This document shows, one piece after another, positions 14,051 to 22,324 of a DNA stretch of 49,898 bases. The notes beneath the pieces were generated by a model, which saw only the letters and a list, made by a program, of their open reading frames with translations, searched no databases and was not told the DNA's origin. The translations under genes and the position numbers were made by a program. The stretch spans positions 1 to 49,898 of the IMG/VR virus record IMGVR_UViG_3300034012_002560. The stretch is one strand, 5' to 3'. The DNA is from a virus. The stretch's first letter is position 1. The number at the start of each line of letters is the position of its first letter.

Positions 14051-15756
14051 AGTCCGTACCTCGACGCAACGTAGCCATCCCACGAGGTAGCTTCGGGCGA
14101 GGTTAGGGTGCGGCCGATGTAGCGAAGTTCTGCGAGTTCTCCGTTCATCTGTCCGTACGTTCCAACTGCCTCAAGTCCGATCCGAATGCCCTTTAGTGGC
14201 GGGGTGTCCGCTACACTGTTCCAGTTGCCTCCGTCGTCCGTTTGCAGGACTCCGTTGATCCACATCCGACGCTGAGCTTGCGTAATCTCAAAGCGGAACT
14301 CGTTCCATCCTGTCGACGAGAACGCCTTCAGTGCCTGAGACGCAGCTCCAGGTGCGAAGACCTTCATGTTGGCCACCTCCAACAGAATCAGGATGCCCTC
14401 AAAGATTGTCGCCGGTGAGTCAGGGAACGCAGAGAAAAGGCTCTCGGCTGTGGTCGTGTCAAACTTGACGACGGCTAGAATCGTGTAGCTGTTGAGGTCG
14501 GTTGGCTCGGCGCCTCCGATCTTGATGTCGTAGTTCGCCAAGAAATCGTCGGTGCCGTCGAAGTTTACGGACGGGTGACCGTTGATCCTACTGGCAAGCA
14601 AGCCGGGTTGCTGGATGGCGACTAGGTTGTTGACGTGGTTTCCCTCGCCTGACCTATCGGTCATTGCGGATACCACACCACCGGACTCTACGACGCTATC
14701 GGAGCGCCAATATCCGATGGTGTTGGAGAACACGACGCCGTCCGCTTGGTTCAGGATTGCTTCAGTATCCGCGCCAGACGCCACGCCGTTGAGGTCTCGG
14801 AATGCGCCTGCCGCGAGCACGACCTCCGCAACCTCGGTGCCAACCCAATCGCCGCTCATGTCGAGCACGATTGTCGTGGTGCCGTTACCTGACTCGAGCG
14901 CTGTGATGGTGCGTGGAGTACCTGAGCTAAATGTGAGTGTGACGCTTGCGAGATTTGCGAGGACAACAGGCTCGGCGAAAGTCAGCTCCAGGCCGTCTTT
15001 GTTGGACTCTCGCACAGTCGCAGAGACCAGCGTGGGAGCCGCTGCATCGCGTGCTGGGACGACCTCGAGCGAACCGGAGAAGTGGGTGCCGTAACACGAT
15101 GCGAATACGTGGCAGCGCTGCGCAGGGTCGAAGGCTGCGGCGTTGGCGATGTTGAGGTCCGGAGCGAGGATGATCTTTTCGGGAGCGTCGACGGTGTTGG
15201 CCGGGATGACGAGCGTTTTGCTGACGCCGCTCACGTGACCGCTGGGCGCAAGAGCCCAGACGATTCTTCCATCGCTGTTAGCGACTGCTGTTTGGATAGC
15301 GTCTCGTTCAAAAACAACCACGGAGGCGTATGGTTCGGCGATGCCACCTAGCACTCGAATTGCCGCATTAAATGCCCCAGCCCAGCCCATATAGGGGTCG
15401 AATTGAGTTGTCTCGCTTGGCAGGATCTTCCTGATCCCTGCATCAGTCGTGACCGCAACAATGCGCTCAAAAACCTCTCGCTTGGTCCGCGGCCCCTCTT
15501 GATAGGTAACCTCACAGCGCAACATGAAGCTGTCGAAGTCTGTCGCCGGAAGGGTGATGTCGAGGTCACCCGTAACCGGGGAGAGCTGGCCACTGTTCTC
15601 CACGGTTGGGTCTCCGCCAGTGGTCGACACGACGTCGAAGGTTGCGGTCTGCACCGTTGGGTCCTCGAGCCGCACGGTCAGCACCTGACCAGAGGTCGCG
15701 ACGAAGCCACGGTTGACCGAGGGGTCACCGTTAATCGTGAATCCGGCTTTGCTCAT
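14047..15756 (-). CDS. Tail fibre/adhesin with Ig-like and LamG-like domains
   Basis: 569 residues, start chosen at MSKAGFTING where stop and start overlap as TAATG. The N-terminal 230 residues are beta-rich; about 240-330 is a bacterial Ig/SwmB-like repeat (APTLVSATVRESNKDGLELTFAEPV, PRTITALESGNG); about 360-569 is a concanavalin/LamG-like lectin fold (HPSVNFDGTDDFL, SYTILAVVKFD, QRRMWINGVLQ, ELAELRYIGRTL). Such C-terminal lectin domains bind host-surface sugars. Likely a receptor-binding fibre. Confidence 0.75.
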   Translation of the reverse strand: MSKAGFTINGDPSVNRGFVATSGQVLTVRLEDPTVQTATFDVVSTTGGDPTVENSGQLSPVTGDLDITLPATDFDSFMLRCEVTYQEGPRTKREVFERIVAVTTDAGIRKILPSETTQFDPYMGWAGAFNAAIRVLGGIAEPYASVVVFERDAIQTAVANSDGRIVWALAPSGHVSGVSKTLVIPANTVDAPEKIILAPDLNIANAAAFDPAQRCHVFASCYGTHFSGSLEVVPARDAAAPTLVSATVRESNKDGLELTFAEPVVLANLASVTLTFSSGTPRTITALESGNGTTTIVLDMSGDWVGTEVAEVVLAAGAFRDLNGVASGADTEAILNQADGVVFSNTIGYWRSDSVVESGGVVSAMTDRSGEGNHVNNLVAIQQPGLLASRINGHPSVNFDGTDDFLANYDIKIGGAEPTDLNSYTILAVVKFDTTTAESLFSAFPDSPATIFEGILILLEVANMKVFAPGAASQALKAFSSTGWNEFRFEITQAQRRMWINGVLQTDDGGNWNSVADTPPLKGIRIGLEAVGTYGQMNGELAELRYIGRTLTSPEATSWDGYVASRYGL

Positions 15757-16085
15757 TAGGCCTCTTGGGCTGTGATGGTTAGGCGACCCCACCACCGATT
15801 GTGGAAGCGCTCTCTCAGGATCAGGAGGTGCGTCCCAGGCTCATCAATTCGGACGACGAGGGACTGCGGAACGAAGCGCCGAAACGTGCGCACCGTGCGA
15901 TTGTCGACAGTTGGAGGGGCAAGAATGAGGTCGAGTGGGAGCACCAGACCGCTCGGTCCGACTGCCCCATAGGACACAAAGACGTCGAGGTTTGCGTGCG
16001 CTCGTATGATGGCGTCGGGCGCCACGGACAGCGAGATCCGCTCCTCACCAACGAAGGGAGGGCATAGTTCGTCGAGGTCAGCCAA
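15756..16085 (-). CDS. Beta-rich virion protein, unknown
   Basis: 109 residues, start eight bases inside the previous gene's end. Alternating hydrophobic strands (ISLSVAP, LDVFVSYG, SLVVRIDEPGTHLLILRERF, WGRLTITAQ) suggest a single beta-sandwich. No family recognised. Its place among fibre genes suggests an assembly or decoration role. Confidence 0.6.
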   Translation of the reverse strand: MADLDELCPPFVGEERISLSVAPDAIIRAHANLDVFVSYGAVGPSGLVLPLDLILAPPTVDNRTVRTFRRFVPQSLVVRIDEPGTHLLILRERFHNRWWGRLTITAQEA

Positions 16086-16485
16086 TCGCTACCTCCAGCG
16101 GGATTGAGGCCGCGCCATTGTCGGCGCGCCAGCAGGTCAGAAGCCAAAGGCCGACATGGCGCTCGTCGACGTTGAAGACCACTTGCGCACTCGACACGGG
16201 ATTGGTCAGCGGCGGCGCCGGCTCAGCTCCCTCGATGCCCCACGACCATTGGTAGAGCTTGCCCCCAAGTGCAGCATCAAGAGGAGGGGTCGAAGAAGTG
16301 AAGGGACACGCCTGCGCGTCAACCCCGAGTTGCGGTCTGTCGCCCACAGCAGTCATTGGCGGCACCACAATTCGCCAGTGGCGCTGCAACTCCTGCGGCC
16401 CGTGGTTGAGGCGCTGATGCACGTCGCCCGTCACCGTCAAGGCAATGCCAGCAGCTGGCACGATGCGAATACGATGCGTGCTCAC
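16078..16485 (-). CDS. Beta-rich virion protein, unknown
   Basis: GTG at 16485 overlaps the previous stop (GTGA); 135 residues. Strands such as RIRIVPAAGIALTVTGDV and SAQVVFNVDERHVGLWLLTCW suggest an Ig-like domain similar in style to the downstream neighbour. It has no signal peptide or recognised motif. Probably a structural accessory of the distal tail. Confidence 0.6.
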   Translation of the reverse strand: MSTHRIRIVPAAGIALTVTGDVHQRLNHGPQELQRHWRIVVPPMTAVGDRPQLGVDAQACPFTSSTPPLDAALGGKLYQWSWGIEGAEPAPPLTNPVSSAQVVFNVDERHVGLWLLTCWRADNGAASIPLEVAIG

Positions 16486-17354
16486 TTGATCATGCGCATC
16501 TGCAGGGAGACCTGGGCCGTGCCGCTCCACGTGTTTGAGCCGCCAGCCGGGCGACAGCGAAAGCGCACCTTTCCACCACGGAATCGGTTGGCGTTGGCTC
16601 CTACAAAGATGCCGTCGCGGCTGACCAGGATGCCACGCTCGATTGGCGTCACGCCGAAGGGCGGGGTTCCGTCATTGGTGATGTTGACGGCGGCTCCACC
16701 GATGGTCGTGGAGATCTCCAGGTTCTCCGTCCCAATGCCTCGCTTGTAGTAGCGACCAGCAACCAGTCCGGCTGGAAGCGTGCCCGTTCTGGAGTGGACA
16801 GCGATGGGCTCGTCGGGAGCAATTCCGTGAGACCACCCCTGCGTTCCAAAGGGCGTGAATAGGTCAAAAGCGTTTTGGGCAGTCAGCTCAACTGCGCCAT
16901 CGAAGGCACGGTGAGGACACTCGACGTTGTCGGTGCCAGAGTCGACCTGCCAAGCTCGCAGGCCGAAGACCGAAGGCTGTGTGTCCGAGTCATAGGCTCC
17001 TCCTGAGAAGAACTGCTCCATGAGCATGCCTTGCGCGAGCGTGAGCCACCAGCCGCTGCCAGGTTTGCGCTCGATCTCCACGCTCACACGCATTGCTTGA
17101 GGAACGCCGTCCTGCGCCCAGTCGGTCTGCAGTGCTATCACGGCGCCTTCGATCACGTACTCGCCCACCGTTGGAGTGCGCCAGAACTCGATCCATCGGT
17201 CACCAGTGCCAGCGGCAAACGTCAGACGTCGCGTGACGCCCGCAGCAGCTCCAGCAAAGTGACCGTCGTTGCTGACGTCATCGGGCGGGAACTCCTTCGA
17301 GTGCAGCCGTGGGTCATACAGCCCATCGTCGAATCCTCTCGTGGGAATACGCAT
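16482..17354 (-). CDS. Tail fibre protein
   Basis: 290 residues. Begins MRIPTRGFDDGLYDPR and has a long beta-rich body (DRWIEFWRTPTVGEYVIEGAV, MRVSVEIERKPGSGWWLTL). Residues about 195-255 contain SRTGTLPAGLVAGRYYKRG...AAVNITNDG, the small beta domain also found in the protein at 6943-8076. Receptor-binding or connector fibre is likely from its position after the gp48-like gene. Confidence 0.65.
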   Translation of the reverse strand: MRIPTRGFDDGLYDPRLHSKEFPPDDVSNDGHFAGAAAGVTRRLTFAAGTGDRWIEFWRTPTVGEYVIEGAVIALQTDWAQDGVPQAMRVSVEIERKPGSGWWLTLAQGMLMEQFFSGGAYDSDTQPSVFGLRAWQVDSGTDNVECPHRAFDGAVELTAQNAFDLFTPFGTQGWSHGIAPDEPIAVHSRTGTLPAGLVAGRYYKRGIGTENLEISTTIGGAAVNITNDGTPPFGVTPIERGILVSRDGIFVGANANRFRGGKVRFRCRPAGGSNTWSGTAQVSLQMRMIK

Positions 17355-17890
17355 TAGCTAGCCTTGTAGGTGCCCATGTTTTTGACGTGCACAATCAGTC
17401 CGCCGTCGTCGGGGTCATTGACTCCGCGCAGGTCGAACCGGGTAACGGCCTCGGCGTTTGCATCGTTGTCGACGCAGTTGTCGCCCAGTCCGATGCGGCA
17501 ATTGGCGCTCCAGGTCAGCGACAGAACCCGGTTCTGTCCGTCGACCTTCTTCACGAGCACGCTGCCCATGTCGCCTTCGCGCGGGTTCGTGACGGTGAAG
17601 TTCACCACCTGGTCAGTGGCCTGAGCCGCAACCTTCACGAACCGGTGATTGGTTACGTTGAAGTCGACAGTGATGGCGTGGGGGCCCGCCCCGCTCGTCG
17701 TTGTCGCCAGCGACTTCTCGGTCAGGTGGGATGCCTTCAGGCCTCCAAACTCGCACGAACCCGTGTGCGTCGACCCATCGGTAGCGTTCGGGAGCTTGGG
17801 CAGCGCTGCATCGATGTACTCGATCGCGCTCGAGGGCAGAGCGCCATTGCTGGGTGCTCCGCTCGGGAATTGTCTAGTTAGGTTGGCCAT
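17354..17890 (-). CDS. Putative tail fibre/collar protein
   Basis: 178 residues: N-terminal 40 residues polar (PSGAPSNGALPSSAIEYIDAA), then beta-rich sequence (HAITVDFNVTNHRFVKVAAQA, VVNFTVTNPREGDMGSVLVKKV). It directly follows the gp48-like baseplate gene, where fibre attachment proteins are usual. No specific family recognised. Confidence 0.6.
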   Translation of the reverse strand: MANLTRQFPSGAPSNGALPSSAIEYIDAALPKLPNATDGSTHTGSCEFGGLKASHLTEKSLATTTSGAGPHAITVDFNVTNHRFVKVAAQATDQVVNFTVTNPREGDMGSVLVKKVDGQNRVLSLTWSANCRIGLGDNCVDNDANAEAVTRFDLRGVNDPDDGGLIVHVKNMGTYKAS

Positions 17891-18549
17891 CAGTAGATCC
17901 TGGTTTGGTCCATGCGACTGTCGTTGAAGCCATCCATGTAGAGGGCCGCTCCTTCATCCACGAGCTCGTAGGTCTCCCACGCGTCCATGCGATCCTGCAT
18001 GACGCGCTCAACCTCGCGACGAATGGCCACGGGTATCTCTGTCTCGGTGCCCAGTTCGTACTGGACCCGCCAGACGTAGGCGTCTGCGAAGGACATGCAC
18101 CTCAGGAATCGGTCGTCCTGGAAGAACATCCCGAACTGCCCCACTCGCTCACGATCGCGGTTGGGTGCCACGAGCGATAGTTTCGGCGAGAGGGCGGCTA
18201 ACTCCTCTTCGAGAGAGGGGAAGTCCGCGCGTGGTGACGTCGCCTCGAGCAGGACAACGCGCTGCCGGCGTTCCTCATCGTAACCCTCAGGAATGATGCC
18301 AAGGAGTTCCTCCCAGCGCTCGAGCCCGACGGTAGCAATCTGTGGAAACGCTTGGGCAACTGCCACTTCCACCAAAGAGTTGGCGCAGTCGATCACGATG
18401 GCCTCGGCCTTGCGCCACAAGTCATCAATCCCACCTTCGGGCGGCGGAACGTTTCCGAGCGCTCCACGCAGCGCCACCAGGATCTCTTCGGCCGTTGAGT
18501 CTCCGCCCCCAAACTCGAAGGGCCAGCCGCCGCCGAAGCCGTAGCTCAC
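17890..18549 (-). CDS. Baseplate protein, Mu gp48 / tail protein I-like
   Basis: GTG at 18549 overlaps the upstream stop (GTGA), giving 219 residues. Motifs LERWEELLGIIPEGYDEERRQRVV and the following beta-alpha segment LSPKLSLVAPNR match the YmfQ/gp48 class of baseplate proteins that link baseplate to fibres. Gene order J-like, small protein, this gene, then fibres supports the call. A longer start upstream gives low-complexity sequence and was rejected. Confidence 0.75.
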   Translation of the reverse strand: MSYGFGGGWPFEFGGGDSTAEEILVALRGALGNVPPPEGGIDDLWRKAEAIVIDCANSLVEVAVAQAFPQIATVGLERWEELLGIIPEGYDEERRQRVVLLEATSPRADFPSLEEELAALSPKLSLVAPNRDRERVGQFGMFFQDDRFLRCMSFADAYVWRVQYELGTETEIPVAIRREVERVMQDRMDAWETYELVDEGAALYMDGFNDSRMDQTRIY

Positions 18550-19022
18550 TGGACCTCGAGCAGGAAGGTTCCATCGGTCGCGGCGCCCGCCGCATCCCAC
18601 AGCCGCACCTGAACAGTTCGACCGTTGGCGTCGACCGATTGAGCGGCGCGCAGGAAGGTCGTGGACTGCGGGGTGACCCTTGCTGCGCGCAACGCGGTGG
18701 GAACCACCGCTCCAGCTTCGTCGAGGTAGGAGGTCGCGTAGCTGACTGCGTACACGCCAGCGCTCGTTCGCTCCACCGTAGGCACGGCGAAGGTTTGGTC
18801 ATCGGGGCGCCAGGCGGACCAGGCGGCGATGATGGTGGCGGTGCCGCCGATGATGGTGCACCCCGCGAGCGGCGCGGTGATTCCAAGTCCGGTCACCTGC
18901 CAAAACAGGAGCTCGGCGACCTTGGGGTCAAGCTCTTGGTCCACCGACTTCGTTGGACGTCGAGCGCGAAGAGCCAGCGGGCCCAGAGCCAACCTGCCCA
19001 TGCGTGAGGGGAATCCGCTCAA
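18546..19022 (-). CDS. Small baseplate-cluster protein, unknown
   Basis: 158 residues between the J-like and gp48-like genes with four-base overlaps on both sides. Basic N-terminus (RMGRLALGPLALRARRP), a Gly/Ala/Ile-rich stretch (TGLGITAPLAGCTIIGGTATIIAAW) and a beta-rich C-terminus. No homologue in the standard Mu baseplate order that I recognise; possibly an adaptor for fibres. Confidence 0.6.
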   Translation of the reverse strand: MSGFPSRMGRLALGPLALRARRPTKSVDQELDPKVAELLFWQVTGLGITAPLAGCTIIGGTATIIAAWSAWRPDDQTFAVPTVERTSAGVYAVSYATSYLDEAGAVVPTALRAARVTPQSTTFLRAAQSVDANGRTVQVRLWDAAGAATDGTFLLEVQ

Positions 19023-20578
19023 GGTGTCCTCGGATAGACGCCAACGGCGCCCAAGATGAATTTGGTGGGACCCAGGGTTGGGTTTACCGGCACGGCTGGA
19101 AGAGCCGGCGGCGAACCAATCTCAATCACGCGGATCCCAAGCTGCCCAATCGCTGGGCCCATGGTCTCCTTCATCGTTGATGCGAGCTCGGTCTCGGAGA
19201 AGGCAGCGGGCCAAGCGACCGAAGCGTCAGGGAATCGGTAGGCTCGACCGAGCCGTTCGTCGTCAACCAACTGCCCCGGGCCCAAAGCGTCGAAGTAGGC
19301 CTCCAGGGAGTCCTCCAACTGTCCTCGTCGAGCAGCAGGGAGCGATGGCGAGATGAACATTCCAACCGCAAGCGTCGTCTCGGGCGCATCGGTCAGGGTC
19401 ACCGTGTAGTCGGAGCCCGACAGGAACACGACACTGGCCACCTTCAAGGCTTCGAAGGCGCTGTTCGCCTCGTCCCAAACCATCAGGGCGGGGGTGGCGC
19501 TGGGGAGAGCTACCCGAGAGGCTGTTCGAAGCGTGAAGGAGGTCTGCGACGCCACGGCTTGAATCTGCGGCAGGACATCGGCCACGCTGGGCTGAGGCCA
19601 GGGCGTTCCATCCGCGAAGAGCGTGTCGATTTCCAAGCCGAAGTCGCGGCTCACAGGAATGGGGGCGGTCACCACCACCACGGGTTGGCCTGGGACCTCA
19701 CGAGAGCCAGGGGGCACGATCGCAGCTCGGACGACCGCCACCGTTCCCGCCGCCGGGATGAGCGCAGAGGGGCCAAGCACCGAGTCACGCTTCCCAAGCA
19801 ACGCAACGTGCACCGACCCGGCGTGATAGGCCGCGGAGTAGATGAAGGCGTCCGCAACAGCTGGATCGGCCTGTCGCGCCAACGCACGCAATCGAGCTCG
19901 GTTGGCAGATGTCTGCTTGTACCGGGTAGCGTCAGCGATGCGCCTGCCGAGCTCTTGGTCCGTCTCAGCTGGAGACCCACCCTTGAACTGGGCGTCAACG
20001 GCGAAGTCCTCGGCTCCCAACGGTGCGCGGCCCCATCGCAGGCGCGAGTTCGCTAGCAGGTTCGTGTCGCGGCCCGTGTCGATAGCCTTAAGGTCGAGGG
20101 TGACCTTCCCGGTCCCTGGAACCGTTTCGGTGAAGACCACCTGGTAGCGCTTCCCCTTGTCGTCGAGCGCGTAGTGCGCCGCAGCGTCTGGGATGGTCGT
20201 GGACCCGACGAAAACAGAGCCAGCAGGAGCGTTTCCCGTGGCCCTTCCAGCGCCTCCAGAGGCGGGCAGAGGAGCGAGCCCACGCAAAGGCGCATGCCGT
20301 TCACGGAGCCACGTGGAGGCCGCGCGGTCAGGCCAAATCTGGTCTGTGGTCCAGAGCCCACGCGACTGCAACGCGAGCAGGACAACGTCGAGAGCGTTCG
20401 CCTTGGCCCACCAGTTGGTTGGCTCAGAGGTGGCGAAGGCGATCTCTTCCTCGGTGAACGGGAGCCCCGTATCCGGGTTGACCATCTGTCGCAGGCCGTT
20501 GCGGAAGTAGGCGAGCAGTTCATCACGCAACTCCCCGACCTCAAAGACCGGAAACTGGCGTTCGGAGGTTTCGCTCAT
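19019..20578 (-). CDS. Baseplate wedge protein J-like (Mu gp47)
   Basis: 519 residues, close to the family size. N-terminal ELRDELLAYFRNGLRQM and helical part, then beta-rich core typical of Baseplate_J (GSVFVGSTTIPDAAAHYAL, KVTLDLKAIDTGRDTNL, RRIADATRYKQTSANRARLRALAR, DAFIYSAAYHAGSVHVALLG). Forms the baseplate wedge that changes shape at sheath contraction. Overlaps gp46-like upstream and a small gene downstream (ATGA). Confidence 0.85.
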   Translation of the reverse strand: MSETSERQFPVFEVGELRDELLAYFRNGLRQMVNPDTGLPFTEEEIAFATSEPTNWWAKANALDVVLLALQSRGLWTTDQIWPDRAASTWLRERHAPLRGLAPLPASGGAGRATGNAPAGSVFVGSTTIPDAAAHYALDDKGKRYQVVFTETVPGTGKVTLDLKAIDTGRDTNLLANSRLRWGRAPLGAEDFAVDAQFKGGSPAETDQELGRRIADATRYKQTSANRARLRALARQADPAVADAFIYSAAYHAGSVHVALLGKRDSVLGPSALIPAAGTVAVVRAAIVPPGSREVPGQPVVVVTAPIPVSRDFGLEIDTLFADGTPWPQPSVADVLPQIQAVASQTSFTLRTASRVALPSATPALMVWDEANSAFEALKVASVVFLSGSDYTVTLTDAPETTLAVGMFISPSLPAARRGQLEDSLEAYFDALGPGQLVDDERLGRAYRFPDASVAWPAAFSETELASTMKETMGPAIGQLGIRVIEIGSPPALPAVPVNPTLGPTKFILGAVGVYPRTP

Positions 20579-21012
20579 CGCACCACCTGAGTCGTTACCT
20601 GGCTGGTCCGCGTGTTTCGGTATCTCACCAGAGCTGCGCCCATGTCGGTCGTGGCCTCCTCGGCGCGCACTTGCTCGAGTCGAATGTGGCCACCGTCGAC
20701 CAATGGCTTGTAGGTGCGGCGGAGCTCGTTCTCGGTCTCCGCTGGGTACGTGTCGTTGAGCTTTCGAATGGTGTGGAGCTTGTGGCCCTGATCTCCGAGC
20801 CCCGGCCCAGACCCGAAACGTGCGCGGGCCAAGTGCGCAACGGCCGCATCAACAGGGTGCGGAGCCTTGGTCAGGCTGGTGATCTCCCCCGTCAGCGGAT
20901 CCACCGCATCGCAGAGCAAGGCCGGGGGCGGCCGAAGCTCCGCATTGAAGACCTCGTAGCCGACAGGGGCCGCCACACCGGCGGGGAACACGAACGGGCC
21001 TACAAAGGACAT
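20575..21012 (-). CDS. Baseplate wedge protein, Mu gp46 / GpW-like
   Basis: 145 residues immediately before the J-like gene, the standard position for gp46/gp25-like wedge proteins. Contains LRPPPALLCDAVDPLTGEITSL and a C-terminal strand region EATTDMGAALVRYRNTRTSQ. Start overlaps the proline-rich gene by 13 bases. Assignment rests on order and size more than on motifs. Confidence 0.6.
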   Translation of the reverse strand: MSFVGPFVFPAGVAAPVGYEVFNAELRPPPALLCDAVDPLTGEITSLTKAPHPVDAAVAHLARARFGSGPGLGDQGHKLHTIRKLNDTYPAETENELRRTYKPLVDGGHIRLEQVRAEEATTDMGAALVRYRNTRTSQVTTQVVR

Positions 21013-21308
21013 GGGATGCTCGGGATGGCTGGGATCTGTGGAATGGCAGGTAGCGGAGGGAGCGGAATCGGCAGCGACGGAATGGCCAGGAGCGGCAAAC
21101 CCGGGAGGCTAGGCAGGGAGGGGATGCCGGGAATGCTGGGCAGAGATGGCAGCGCCGGGAGCGGGATGTTGAACCCAGGAATCACCAGGGGCGGCAGGCC
21201 TGGCAGACCCGGCAACGATGGAATCCCTGGGATGCTGGGGAGCGCCGGAAGCGGTGGGAGTGGGAGGGCGAACGCTGGGATCGCGAGCGGCGGAAACGCG
21301 CAGCTCAC
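21000..21308 (-). CDS. Proline-rich repeat protein beside the tail spike
   Basis: 102 residues, almost wholly built from P-x-(L/I)-P units: LPSIPGIPSLPGLPGLPPL, LPSLPSIPGIPSLPSLPGLP, LPAIPQIPAIPSIP. Only two or three Cys at the ends (MSC, SIPCPL). No charged residues in the body. Overlaps the spike gene stop and the gp46-like start, so it is a full member of the baseplate operon. It could form a polyproline-type rod or spike-tip needle; I know no assigned function. Confidence 0.7.
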   Translation of the reverse strand: MSCAFPPLAIPAFALPLPPLPALPSIPGIPSLPGLPGLPPLVIPGFNIPLPALPSLPSIPGIPSLPSLPGLPLLAIPSLPIPLPPLPAIPQIPAIPSIPCPL

Positions 21309-22324
21309 GAATAGACAAAGGCCGACAGTGAGGGGGCGCCTGAGACGCCTGTGATGCCGCGGAGGACCGCGGAGAGCGGAACTGGAACCGTTGGGATGGC
21401 GGCCAACGTAGGACCAATCGCAAACTGTCCAGCGCCTGGCGGACCAACTCCAAAGAGAGCGCTGCCCTGAACCTTCAGGTTGCCGTTCAGGAAGAGGCCG
21501 TCTTCGTCGAGGGTGAGCACGGTTCCGCCGAGGGCGGACTTCATCACGATCTGGCCGACCGAGTTCATGAAGATGCTGGCGCCCGTACGATGCAAGAGCG
21601 TCATTGAGCCGTCAGAGTTCTCAACGCTGATGGCGTGCGCCTGCGTGTTGTTCTCGTTGGGTACGTAGAGAATGAAACTGCCCGTGTAGGCGAAGACGTT
21701 CGGGGCCGAGAGCTTCACCTGCTGGTCGTTGACCTCGACGAAGCTGCCGCCGACCGACTTCATCACAGCTCCGTCAGCGGTGAGCGTCAGGGCCGAACCG
21801 TCCTGCTGAACGAGGGCGCACGCGCCTTGGGCAGGGTCCAACATGAGCGCGTTGGCCTTCTCCGTCGTGCCGTCTGCGCTGAGGTGGGGGGCGTAGAGAG
21901 TGGCGAGGGTTCCTCGGCCGTCGGACGCGTCCTCGAGACTGAGGAAGCCCCCGCCATACTGCGCAAAAAACAGCTGCCCCTCTTTGGGGTTCACCTTCGC
22001 GTTGATGCGCAGATCTCTGCAGCCCATGGGGGCGAAGGAGTCGCCGAAACGACCGCCAATCACTTCGCAGTAACCAGCTGGATTGGTGCCAGAGGCCTCG
22101 TTGGCTCGCACCGTTTTCTTGGGTCGACCGACCAGACCGAGAGCGCTCCAAATGCCCTCGCCCTCGGAATCCTCGTGGTCCTCGTCAACATCTCCCTCGA
22201 GTCCGCGGATCGACAACAACACAGCTTTGGCCGCGCCTTCGACGCGGGAGGCAACCACGCGACCAAAGCCGAGGACGTAGTCCACCGCCTTGGCTTGAGC
22301 GCGACGAGGTCGAAAAAGGCTCAA
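21305..22324 (-). CDS. Baseplate spike protein, gpV/Mu gp45-like
   Basis: 339 residues. The N-terminal half carries an OB-like/beta region (RDLRINAKVNPKEGQLFFAQYGGGF), and the C-terminal half repeats short beta units (GSFVEVNDQQVKLSAPNVFAYTG, NSDGSMTLLHRTGASIFMN, ALGGTVLTLDEDGLFLNG) as in triple-stranded beta-helix membrane-puncturing spikes. Sits between the gp44-like hub gene and the proline-rich gene. Terminal residues are Gly/Pro/Ala-rich. Confidence 0.8.
   Translation of the reverse strand: MSLFRPRRAQAKAVDYVLGFGRVVASRVEGAAKAVLLSIRGLEGDVDEDHEDSEGEGIWSALGLVGRPKKTVRANEASGTNPAGYCEVIGGRFGDSFAPMGCRDLRINAKVNPKEGQLFFAQYGGGFLSLEDASDGRGTLATLYAPHLSADGTTEKANALMLDPAQGACALVQQDGSALTLTADGAVMKSVGGSFVEVNDQQVKLSAPNVFAYTGSFILYVPNENNTQAHAISVENSDGSMTLLHRTGASIFMNSVGQIVMKSALGGTVLTLDEDGLFLNGNLKVQGSALFGVGPPGAGQFAIGPTLAAIPTVPVPLSAVLRGITGVSGAPSLSAFVYS

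Noticed and set aside
20671-21354. Long + strand frame with collagen-like Gly-x-x repeats
   Set aside because: It is the antisense image of the proline-rich gene (Pro codons read backward as Gly). It has no coupling or good SD and runs through two other well-supported genes.
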